Positions 1-5,825 are shown, counted from the first letter of the stretch. The stretch: 6,659 bases of DNA from Anaerotignum sp. (GCA_017560955.1 JAFZDV010000043.1:1-6659); one strand, 5' to 3'. The notes: generated by a model not told the origin, from the letters alone. Program-made: numbers and translations.

Positions 1-352
1 GGTTGTTCTGTCCATCCTGATCGCAATTATCGGTACATTCTACACACTGTCTCAGGTTTACATGAACCTGAAAGGTATCTGGATCTCCAGAAGCGGTATC
101 GAATTCCCTATCTTCGGCGACTTCCTGGAATACACAACAGACAGACTGCTGCTGCCTCTGGGTGCATTCTTCACTACATTCTTTGTAGGTTGGATCTGGG
201 GTCCCGAAAACTCCGTAATCGAAGCTACATCCGAAGGCAAATACAAATTCGGTCTGGCTGGCGCTTACAAATTCCTGGTTAAATTCGTTGACCCTATCGC
301 TATCGGCGCTATCGTTGTAGCTGGTATGGTATTCGGTATGAACATTTCCTAA
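1..352 (+). CDS. Sodium-dependent transporter, NSS family, C-terminal part (5' truncated by window)
   Basis: This is the last 116 residues of a membrane transporter. The first complete codon begins at base 2 and the TAA stop is at 350-352. Hydrophobic segments lie at about residues 1-17, 49-67 and 91-113 of the visible part. The pattern of an FGDFLEYTTDRLLLPLG stretch, then FVGWIWG, then a terminal FVDPIAIGAIVVAG helix matches the end of bacterial neurotransmitter:sodium symporter (NSS/SNF) proteins. These import amino acids or related amines with Na+ across the cytoplasmic membrane. The substrate cannot be told, because the binding-site helices TM1, 3, 6 and 8 lie outside the window. Codon use is very biased: all Leu codons are CTG, all Tyr codons TAC, and 11 of 12 Phe codons TTC. 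That suggests high expression. The gene faces the minus-strand genes and is followed by a hairpin terminator. Family call is confident; function beyond that is inference. Confidence 0.85.
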   Translation, partial: VVLSILIAIIGTFYTLSQVYMNLKGIWISRSGIEFPIFGDFLEYTTDRLLLPLGAFFTTFFVGWIWGPENSVIEATSEGKYKFGLAGAYKFLVKFVDPIAIGAIVVAGMVFGMNIS

Positions 353-396
353 TTCGGAAATCAACCAGAATTTTCTGACCAATATCCCGCATAGGA

Positions 397-425
397 AAAT
401 GGAACACCCCTCCCGGTTTCCATTT
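397..425. repeat. Short inverted repeat after the transporter gene
   Basis: An 8-bp perfect inverted repeat, AAATGGAA at 397-404 and TTCCATTT at 418-425, is separated by a 13-base C-rich spacer. It lies between the transporter stop codon and the first terminator. No T-run follows on either strand, so it is not itself a good intrinsic terminator. It could be a weak 3'-end stem that stabilises the transporter mRNA, or chance. Confidence 0.3.
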
Positions 426-440
426 GTGAGCGGCAAATAA

Positions 441-476
441 AAAAGACGGTAAAATCACCTGATTTTACCGTCTTTT
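441..476 (+). terminator. Rho-independent terminator, probably bidirectional
   Basis: A perfect 16-bp stem (AAAAGACGGTAAAATC at 441-456 pairing with 461-476) closes a four-base ACCT loop. On the plus strand it is followed by a T-rich run (CTCTTTTATTTT). On the minus strand the descending arm ends in TTTTTTATTT. It ends the transporter transcript and would also stop read-through from the converging gene. Confidence 0.9.
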
Positions 477-496
477 CTCTTTTATTTTCCATCAGA

Positions 497-523
497 AAAG
501 GCCGTTCTTCCCGAACGACCTTT
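497..523 (-). terminator. Rho-independent terminator of the PotD-like gene
   Basis: An 11-bp stem (497-507 with 513-523) closes a five-base loop, only 5 bases past the stop codon of the minus-strand binding-protein gene. In the minus-strand RNA all 11 positions pair, one of them as G-U (502/518), and the arm runs into UUUUCU. In plus-strand RNA the same position is a C-A mismatch, although CTTTTTT follows. The stem therefore fits the minus-strand transcript best and may act as a weaker second stop for the other direction. Confidence 0.8.
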
Positions 524-528
524 CTTTT

Positions 529-1584
529 TTATTGTTCTTCTGTTGTTGTGCTATCTTCAGCCATCAACTGCTGATAATATGCATCAATGCTTTCTGTTCC
601 ATCTTCCAGAGATCTCTGCAGGAAAATATTTTTGTGATATTCAAAATCTCTTTCAGGTGCATTCTGATATGTCTTAGAACTCAGTACTTCTGCTATTTCA
701 TTCGGGCAGGAATAAGGATATTCCTTCAGGTTTTCTGCCATTACTTCAGGATCACAGATATAATTCAGGAACTTTTCTGCCAGATCCATATGAGCCGCTT
801 CTGCAGGGATCACAAACATATCTACCACAGCTTCTACCTTCTGCTTCGCAAAAGGTGCAACCTTCCAGGAACCTTTCTTCGCCATCACTTCTGCTGCTGT
901 ACGATCATCTGTTACCGCAGCCACAATGCCGCCTTTTGTCAGCGCCTTTGCATCTGCATCGTATGCCGCAACATTCTTATCGAATTTAACCAGCCAGTCA
1001 TAAGCTGCTTTCAGTTCCTCTTCCTCTGTTGTATTGGGATCATAGCCAAGAGATGTCAGCGCCATAGAAAACAGATTTCTTGCACCACTGATTGCAGCCA
1101 CTTTACCTTCCAGTTCCGCTGCCTGCAGATCATGATAATCATCGATCTCCACAGGGCATTTCGCAGAATCATAGATCACATAGATGTATTTCATCAGATA
1201 AGGGATCCCGTAGCTCTTGGATACCCAGCAATAATCCTTCAAGGCAGAAGTGTTCGGCAAACTGTCCGCTTTGATTTTTTCCACATAGTCGCCGTCTTCA
1301 AGGAAACCCATATCACTATTCTGCACCATCACCAGATCATATTCATCCCCACAGCCTGCAGTCAGTTTTTCTACTGCCTCCGCTGTGCTGTTCATGCCGA
1401 CCAGATTCACTGTACAGCCATTTTCCTCCTCAAAAGCCTGAATGATATCATCAGAGATATAATCCTGCCACATATAAATATTCAATTCTGTGCTGCCCTC
1501 TGTGGCATAATCTGCGCCCGCGCCGCAGCCTGCCGCAGAAAATGCCATTGCCCCAGCCAGCAGCAGAGCGATCTGTTTTTTCAT
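529..1584 (-). CDS. PotD-like extracellular solute-binding lipoprotein (spermidine/putrescine-binding family)
   Basis: The 351-residue product starts with a lipoprotein signal: MKK, a hydrophobic core, then lipobox SAAGC with C20 as the lipidated residue. The mature domain begins ELNIYMWQDYISDDI (compare the NW-EY opening of PotD). Later landmarks are SYGIPYL (about 124-130), SGARNLFSMALTSLGYDPNTT (about 166-186), VVDMFVIPAEA (253-263) and YPYSCPNEIA (289-298), in the order seen in PotD/PotF. It should capture a small ligand outside the membrane for an ABC importer, but no permease or ATPase gene is adjacent. D255 matches the amine-binding Asp of E. coli PotD. The nearby Trp and the Glu of the AREVF motif are replaced (V253, N170), so the ligand may not be spermidine. 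A strong AGGAGGT ribosome site lies 7 bases before the ATG, and the gene has its own promoter and terminator. Family confident; ligand unknown. Confidence 0.88.
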   Translation of the reverse strand: MKKQIALLLAGAMAFSAAGCGAGADYATEGSTELNIYMWQDYISDDIIQAFEEENGCTVNLVGMNSTAEAVEKLTAGCGDEYDLVMVQNSDMGFLEDGDYVEKIKADSLPNTSALKDYCWVSKSYGIPYLMKYIYVIYDSAKCPVEIDDYHDLQAAELEGKVAAISGARNLFSMALTSLGYDPNTTEEEELKAAYDWLVKFDKNVAAYDADAKALTKGGIVAAVTDDRTAAEVMAKKGSWKVAPFAKQKVEAVVDMFVIPAEAAHMDLAEKFLNYICDPEVMAENLKEYPYSCPNEIAEVLSSKTYQNAPERDFEYHKNIFLQRSLEDGTESIDAYYQQLMAEDSTTTEEQ

Positions 1585-1623
1585 AGAAAAACCTCCTGTC
1601 TTTCATTTCAAGTTCATTGTTAT

Positions 1624-1652
1624 ATTATACCACTTTTTTGCCATTCCTACAA
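1624..1652 (-). promoter_or_regulatory. Promoter of the PotD-like gene
   Basis: On the minus strand a perfect -10 box TATAAT (1624-1629) is preceded by TGG, giving an extended -10. A weak -35 TTGTAG (1647-1652) lies exactly 17 bases upstream. Transcription would start near 1617, about 33 bases before the start codon. The weak -35 is plausibly compensated by the extended -10. The -35 box directly follows the U-tail of the upstream terminator. Confidence 0.75.
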
Positions 1653-1655
1653 AAT

Positions 1656-1688
1656 AAAAACGATGTGCCGCACAGACACACCGTTTTT
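1656..1688 (-). terminator. Rho-independent terminator of the lysR-to-ATPase unit
   Basis: In minus-strand RNA a 12-bp stem with one G-U pair is formed by AAAAACGGUGUG (1688-1677) and CACAUCGUUUUU (1667-1656), around a 9-base loop. UUUUUAUUUUG follows. It starts 5 bases past the TAA of the DUF853 ATPase gene and closes the four-gene transcription unit. Confidence 0.88.
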
Positions 1689-1692
1689 TTGT

Positions 1693-3249
1693 TTATCTCT
1701 TTTTCAGTAATGTATTCAAAAGGCCGCGTTTCAGGGCTTTTACGCCTACATCCATCAGTTCTTTCTGAATTTTTTCCTTGCGTTTTTCCGCCGCTTTACG
1801 TCTTTTTTCCTCTTCTTTTTCCAGTTCTTTCTGGCGTTTCAGTTCGGCTTTTTCTCTTTCCTTTTCTTCCTTCGCCAGTCGTTTTTCTTCTTCCTTCGCC
1901 GCTTTTTCTGCATCTTTTGCTGCCTGCTCTGCCGCTGCCGCTTCTTCCTCTGCTTTTTCTTCTTCAACTGCAATTTCGTTCAGCACTTCATAGGCAGATT
2001 CATTATCTACGGTTTCATCATATTTTTCCATGCCGTCTTTCATCAGAGAGGCACTTCTGGATGCTTCATCGGCCGCAGCCATCAGACTCTGAGGACAGAT
2101 GATAGATGTATGCTGTACCATCTGAGGTACGCCTTCTTCATTCAGGCAGGAAACCAGCGCCTTACCAACCCCCAGTTCACAGATGAGTTCTTCTGTCTTG
2201 AAAGCAGGATTTTCACGGAAGGACTGGGCCGCTACACGCACTGCTTTTCTTTCTGCAGGAGTATAAGCTCTCAGGGCATGCTGCACACGATGGCTCAGCT
2301 GCGCCAGAACGGAATCAGGAATATCCCCGGGGCTCTGTGTTACAAAGTAAATGCCTACACCCTTGGAACGAATCAGTTTTACCACCTGTTCTACCTTCTG
2401 CACCAGTGCTTTAGGGGCATCGGCAAAAAGCATATGGGCTTCGTCAAAGAAGAATACCAGCTTAGGCTTATCCATATCCCCTTCTTCGGGCAGTGTTTCA
2501 AAGAGTTCAGACAACATCCACAGCAGGAAGCTGGTGTACAGTTTGGGATTCTGCATCAGTTTTACACAGTCCAGAATATTCACCATACCCTTGCCGTTTT
2601 CATCGCAGCGCATCCAGTCTGCCATATCCAGTGCAGGTTCCCCAAAGAACAGATCGCCGCCCTGATCTTCCAGAGGCAGCAGCGCACGGGAAATACCGCC
2701 TAAAGACTGTGTAGTGATGTTACCATACTCTACGGCAAATTCCTTCTTGTGTTCATCTACATAACTTACCATGGCTCTCAGGTCTTTCAGATCGATCAGT
2801 TTCAGACCTTTATCATCGGCAATGCGGAAAATGATATTCATGACACCTTCCTGGGCAGGAGTCAGGTCAAGGATACGAGCCAAAAGATCAGGCCCCATAT
2901 CAGAAACTGTGATTCTCACAGGGTGTCCGCCCTGCTGATAGATATCCCAGAAAGTGACGGGATAACCTTTATATTCGAAAGCATCTCTGATACCAAATTT
3001 ATCAATGCGCTTTTCCATGCCGTCATTCTGTTTACCAGGGGCACACAGGCCGGAAACATCCCCCTTCGCATCACAAAGGAACACAGGCACCCCTGCATCA
3101 GAGAAAGATTCCGCCATAACTTTCATCGTAATGGTCTTACCTGTACCGCTGGCACCAGCCACCAGACCATGGCGGTTTGCCATATTCAGAGGAAGGCACA
3201 CTCTGCCCTCATCAGATAAACCCAGATAAATCGTATTGTCTAAAAACAT
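1693..3249 (-). CDS. HerA-like P-loop ATPase, DUF853/YjgR family, with charged coiled-coil tail
   Basis: The 518-residue protein is cytoplasmic, with no signal or membrane segment. Walker A is GASGTGKT (32-39) and FLCDAKGDVSGL (57-68) follows it, as in HerA/FtsK-type ATPases. Walker B is LVFFFDEAH (264-272), the sensor-like TQSPGDIPD is at 304-312, and RVQHALRAYTPAE (321-333) carries likely arginine fingers. The NESAYEVL motif (416-423) and the hydrophobic end VGVKALKRGLLNTLL are typical of YjgR/DUF853 proteins. Between them, about 428-498, lies an almost uninterrupted Glu/Lys/Ala/Arg helix, probably a coiled coil. Members are predicted DNA-pumping or remodelling ATPases, but the cellular role is not established. 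No nurA nuclease partner is present. The ATG has GGAGGG 7 bases upstream and lies 16 bp after the PLP-enzyme stop, so it is the last gene of the unit. Family call is firm; function is inferred. Confidence 0.9.
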   Translation of the reverse strand: MFLDNTIYLGLSDEGRVCLPLNMANRHGLVAGASGTGKTITMKVMAESFSDAGVPVFLCDAKGDVSGLCAPGKQNDGMEKRIDKFGIRDAFEYKGYPVTFWDIYQQGGHPVRITVSDMGPDLLARILDLTPAQEGVMNIIFRIADDKGLKLIDLKDLRAMVSYVDEHKKEFAVEYGNITTQSLGGISRALLPLEDQGGDLFFGEPALDMADWMRCDENGKGMVNILDCVKLMQNPKLYTSFLLWMLSELFETLPEEGDMDKPKLVFFFDEAHMLFADAPKALVQKVEQVVKLIRSKGVGIYFVTQSPGDIPDSVLAQLSHRVQHALRAYTPAERKAVRVAAQSFRENPAFKTEELICELGVGKALVSCLNEEGVPQMVQHTSIICPQSLMAAADEASRSASLMKDGMEKYDETVDNESAYEVLNEIAVEEEKAEEEAAAAEQAAKDAEKAAKEEEKRLAKEEKEREKAELKRQKELEKEEEKRRKAAEKRKEKIQKELMDVGVKALKRGLLNTLLKKR

Positions 3250-3265
3250 AAGAATCCCTCCTCTG

Positions 3266-4414
3266 TCAGCCTTTATAGTTTTTCAGGAATGTGATCAGTC
3301 TGTCCACATCCGCTTTGTTATTGAAATAATGAAGTGCTACACGAACCGCTGTACCGGCCATATGGGCACGAATGCCATTCGCCTCCAGAATATCATCATT
3401 CATGCCCCATTCTGCAGGCATATCGATATATGCAATGCTGGAGCGGTTTTCGGGTGCAAATTCACCACGAATGCTGATATGTTCCACCTTTGCCGCTTCC
3501 GCATAGAGATATTCCATCAACTCTCTAATATAGGCATCTACATCATCGATGCCCAGTTCCAGATAGATTTCCATAGCCTGTTCCAGCCCCTTCAGACCTA
3601 CCCAGTTGGGGATGGCTGTTTCATATTTTGCCGCTGTTTCCGCCAGATTGAAGTTGTATTTACTATGGTCCATGCGGTTCTGATTGCCGACCCAGCCAAC
3701 AAACACAGGTTTCACCTTATCCATCACGCGTTTGGAAACATATCCAATACCAATACCGTATTCACAACCCAGCCATTTGAAAGAAGATGTAGCAATGAAG
3801 TCCACAGGTGTTTCCTTCACATCAATTTTCATGGCACCTACACACTGGGTAATATCCAGTGCCAGATAAATACCCTTTTCCTGACAGAATGCACTGATTT
3901 TCTTTAAATCATGCATAAAGCCTGTTGTGTTTTCCACCAGGCACAGGGAAATGACTGCTGTATTTTCATCTACCTGTTCCACCACCTTTTCAAAAGGGAT
4001 GGCATAGTTTTCAGGCAGGACCATACGAACATTTTCCTTTCCCACACGGTTTTCCCATGTATAGGGTGTAGAAGGGAAAGTCAGACCTGTCACGATCACA
4101 TTGGCATTTTCCTTCAGTTCCACACCAGCGGAGAACACATTGATCATTTCAGACGCACCGTGGCTGAAGAAAATTTCTTCCGCATCAGCATTGAACATTT
4201 TTGCCGCTGTTGCTCTCAGGCCGTCGCCCCATGCAAAAAGTTCATTCAGTTTTGCCGCTGTGACCGCCTTTTCAAAACGCTCTTCCAGATATGCCACCAT
4301 GGCATCTTTTGCCCTTCTGGAAACCATACCGGAGGTGGATGTATCCAGATATGCAAGCTGTTCTGTCATGGGATACTGTTCTTTTCTGACTGTTTCAAAT
4401 TTTTCGTAATGCAA
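3266..4414 (-). CDS. Class-V aminotransferase-fold PLP-dependent enzyme
   Basis: The 382-residue protein belongs to fold-type I, class V PLP enzymes (cysteine desulfurase/selenocysteine lyase/isopenicillin-N epimerase superfamily). Landmarks are YLDTSTSGMVS (22-32), FFSHGASEMINVFS (82-95, phosphate binding), LALDITQCVGA (184-194, with D187 for the pyridine nitrogen and Q190), and TSSFKWLGCEYGIGIGYV (209-226) with K213 as the Schiff-base lysine. The end carries GTAVRVALHYFNNKADVDRL, where R358 probably binds the substrate carboxylate. The catalytic-Cys loop of SufS/CsdA before that Arg is missing, so true cysteine desulfurase activity is unlikely. An aminotransferase, lyase or epimerase role is more plausible; the substrate is unknown. 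The start is TTG at 4414 with AAGGGGG 7 bases upstream. The first ATG, at residue 16, has no ribosome site and would shorten the N-terminus before the YLD motif. It lies 12 bp after the small acidic gene. Confidence 0.87.
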   Translation of the reverse strand: MHYEKFETVRKEQYPMTEQLAYLDTSTSGMVSRRAKDAMVAYLEERFEKAVTAAKLNELFAWGDGLRATAAKMFNADAEEIFFSHGASEMINVFSAGVELKENANVIVTGLTFPSTPYTWENRVGKENVRMVLPENYAIPFEKVVEQVDENTAVISLCLVENTTGFMHDLKKISAFCQEKGIYLALDITQCVGAMKIDVKETPVDFIATSSFKWLGCEYGIGIGYVSKRVMDKVKPVFVGWVGNQNRMDHSKYNFNLAETAAKYETAIPNWVGLKGLEQAMEIYLELGIDDVDAYIRELMEYLYAEAAKVEHISIRGEFAPENRSSIAYIDMPAEWGMNDDILEANGIRAHMAGTAVRVALHYFNNKADVDRLITFLKNYKG

Positions 4415-4421
4415 GGAAATA

Positions 4422-4428
4422 CCCCCTT
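4422..4428 (-). promoter_or_regulatory. Ribosome binding site that decides a TTG start
   Basis: AAGGGGG on the minus strand (4422-4428) lies 7 bases before the TTG at 4412-4414 and overlaps the TAA stop (4427-4429) of the upstream small gene. The geometry supports TTG as the true start of the PLP enzyme and suggests translational coupling between the two genes. Confidence 0.7.
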
Positions 4429-4879
4429 ATTTCACAAAATACTGCAGTTTATCGGTATCCGCTGTACCGTCGATCAATGCTTTCCATTCTTTTTCCAGCG
4501 CTTTCATTTCAGAAATACTTTCCTCCACAGAAGAAACCAGTTTCCAGTTTCTCTGGACACCTTTCTTATAAACTTCGAAGGTAGCACCCACTTCTTCGAA
4601 ACTGTCTGTCACTGTTCTCATATCCAGTTTGCCGCCATTACAGCCAAAATGCAGGGCAGAAATGGTTTCCACAGAAGGATTTTCGATCATGGCTTCATAT
4701 TCATCATAGCCTTCTGTATAGTAACCATCAATGTCATCCATGGTCATTTCTTCTAAATCAAACTGCATCATTTCATCGCAGTATCTTTCCAGTTTTGCAG
4801 AAACATCTTTCAAGTCTTCGCCCCAGAACAATTCCAGAACGCGGTTTCCATCATATAATTCAGCCAATGCATACCACAT
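4427..4879 (-). CDS. Small acidic protein of unknown function
   Basis: I do not recognise this 150-residue protein. It has no signal peptide and no membrane helix. It is strongly acidic: 34 Asp/Glu against 15 Lys/Arg. Acidic and aromatic residues cluster around LEEMTMDDIDGYYTEGYDEY (residues 42-61). Two cysteines (C34, C80) do not form a metal motif. The second half (about 109-138) looks alpha-helical with alternating E and K. The open frame reaches a GTG at 4888 that would add three residues. ATG at 4879 is preferred because AAAGGGAG ends 8 bases before it, while the same motif would overlap the GTG. It sits 18-27 bp after lysR and 12 bp before the PLP-enzyme gene, whose ribosome site overlaps this stop codon. 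The two are probably co-translated and may work together, for example as a regulator, accessory subunit or substrate-related partner. That role is inference only. Confidence 0.75.
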   Translation of the reverse strand: MWYALAELYDGNRVLELFWGEDLKDVSAKLERYCDEMMQFDLEEMTMDDIDGYYTEGYDEYEAMIENPSVETISALHFGCNGGKLDMRTVTDSFEEVGATFEVYKKGVQRNWKLVSSVEESISEMKALEKEWKALIDGTADTDKLQYFVK

Positions 4880-4905
4880 AGCATCCACTCCCTTTCTTTC
4901 CTTTT

Positions 4906-4935
4906 ATTATAATACACAGCGATGCAGATAATCAA
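4906..4935 (-). promoter_or_regulatory. Possible internal promoter at the end of lysR
   Basis: On the minus strand a perfect TATAAT (4906-4911) overlaps the lysR TAA stop. TTGATT (4930-4935), a 4/6 match to the -35 box, lies 18 bases upstream inside the lysR coding end. Transcription would begin near 4899, just ahead of the ribosome site of the small acidic gene. It could express the last three genes without lysR. A-T-rich ends of genes produce such matches by chance, so confidence is moderate. Confidence 0.45.
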
Positions 4936-5791
4936 TGACGATACGCATAGGCTCGGAGATCCATTTATCCCTGTGATGCAGAAGCTGTGTCCATACCTCC
5001 AGCTTGATTTCAGGCACATTCACATAACGCAGAGTGCCCTTTTTCACATAGGGTCTTGTCACATAGTCAGGCAGAAGGGAGAAACCAACACCTTTTTCCA
5101 CCAGATAACAAATCAGGTCGGCATTGCCGCTGACAAATACAGGTTTTACCTCCAGAGATTTTGCCGCCAGCTGTTCGTCCATCAGGCGACGGTAACTCAT
5201 CCCCTTTTCTGTCAGCAGGAAAGGCTGTTTTGTCAGTTCTTCCGCTGTAATATGGTCACGGCCTGCCAAAGGATGATCTGCAGGGCAGACAAAGTGCATA
5301 CTGATACGGGATTCCTGCAGAATAGAAAAGTTCGTATCATAAATGTGGCTATCCAATGTATACATCAGGTCTGCCTCATTCTGATTCAGCAGACGAAACA
5401 TTTCCTGTGTGCCTGCAGAAATGCACTCCAGCTTGATGGCAGGATATTTTTTATGAAGTTCAGGAAAAACACGACGGATCACTTCGTTGCACAGAGAGTC
5501 CGCCATAGCCACGCGTACCTTGCCTCTGACCTCTGTTTCCACATCTTTCTCCCGTTCAAAATCCTGCAGCACTTCATTGATCTTATAGGCAGACTGCAGC
5601 AAACGGCTGCCGTGGTTCGTCAGGGTAACTGTACGGTTGATTCTCTCAAAAAGAGGAACCCCCAGTTCGTTCTCCAGCTGTCTGATCTGAAAGGAAACTG
5701 TGGATTGAGAATAGCCCAGCTTATCCCCTGCTTTTGTGAAACTGCGCAATTCTGCTACATGTATAAAGGTGATCAGATTCTTGATATCCAT
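4907..5791 (-). CDS. LysR-type transcriptional regulator
   Basis: The 294-residue product has the standard LTTR length and layout. The N-terminal winged helix-turn-helix spans about 1-60: LITFIHVAELRSFTKAGDKL leads into the recognition helix YSQSTVSFQIRQLENELG, then PLFERINRTVTLTNHG. A linker helix (about 62-85) follows. From about residue 90 (GKVRVAMADSL) comes the periplasmic-binding-like effector domain, with FPELHKKYPAIKL, CPADHPLAG and VEKGVGFSLLPDYV at their usual places. It is a cytoplasmic DNA-binding activator or repressor that responds to a small molecule, which cannot be deduced. A strong AGGAGGT ribosome site (5797-5803) precedes the ATG. Unlike most LTTR genes it is not divergent from its likely targets but is the first gene of a same-strand unit, 18-27 bp before the next gene. 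That suggests self-regulation along with the downstream genes. Confidence 0.92.
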   Translation of the reverse strand: MDIKNLITFIHVAELRSFTKAGDKLGYSQSTVSFQIRQLENELGVPLFERINRTVTLTNHGSRLLQSAYKINEVLQDFEREKDVETEVRGKVRVAMADSLCNEVIRRVFPELHKKYPAIKLECISAGTQEMFRLLNQNEADLMYTLDSHIYDTNFSILQESRISMHFVCPADHPLAGRDHITAEELTKQPFLLTEKGMSYRRLMDEQLAAKSLEVKPVFVSGNADLICYLVEKGVGFSLLPDYVTRPYVKKGTLRYVNVPEIKLEVWTQLLHHRDKWISEPMRIVIDYLHRCVL

Positions 5792-5808
5792 ATCTTACCT
5801 CCTATTTA

Positions 5809-5825
5809 AATCTAGTTTTTAGATT
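5809..5825 (-). promoter_or_regulatory. Candidate LysR operator (T-N11-A dyad) in the lysR leader
   Basis: AATCTA (5809-5814) and TAGATT (5820-5825) form a perfect 6-bp inverted repeat around a 5-base GTTTT spacer. Its core fits the LTTR consensus T-N11-A exactly (T at 5811, A at 5823) with dyad TCTA-N5-TAGA. It lies between the likely -10 box and the lysR ribosome site, where bound regulator could block its own transcription. In RNA it would also form a small A-U stem just before the ribosome site. A single site of this kind can occur by chance in A-T-rich DNA. Confidence 0.45.

Noticed and set aside
532..1710. 392-codon open frame on the plus strand across the PotD-like gene
   Set aside because: It is antisense to a clear gene, its protein is Cys/His/Ile/Phe-rich with no motif, it runs through a terminator and a promoter, and no ribosome site precedes its start. 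It arises because the sense gene rarely uses TTA, CTA or TCA codons.
1778..1968. Apparent short tandem repeats (CTTCTTC/TTTTTC type)
   Set aside because: The units are irregular and explained by the charged coiled-coil coding sequence; no constant repeat length or spacers, so not a satellite or CRISPR array.
1617..2102. Leu/Pro/Phe-rich and Ser/Phe-rich plus-strand frames that resemble membrane proteins
   Set aside because: They are reverse readings of the Glu/Lys/Ala coiled-coil tail codons; hydrophobic appearance follows from the complement of GAA/AAA/GAG codons.
3236..4756. Two plus-strand open frames of 223 and 281 codons opposite the PLP-enzyme and acidic-protein genes
   Set aside because: They are Cys/His/Phe-rich shadows of well-supported minus-strand genes, with no ribosome sites or motifs.
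1693..4888. Anti-phage defence system built around a HerA-like ATPase
   Set aside because: The ATPase belongs to the DUF853/YjgR branch, and no nuclease, SIR2, TIR or other effector domain is visible in the neighbours. The context gives no defence or mobile-element signal.
4922..5809. 295-codon open frame on the plus strand opposite lysR
   Set aside because: It is antisense to a complete LysR gene, with no recognisable domain and a composition typical of a reverse-strand shadow.
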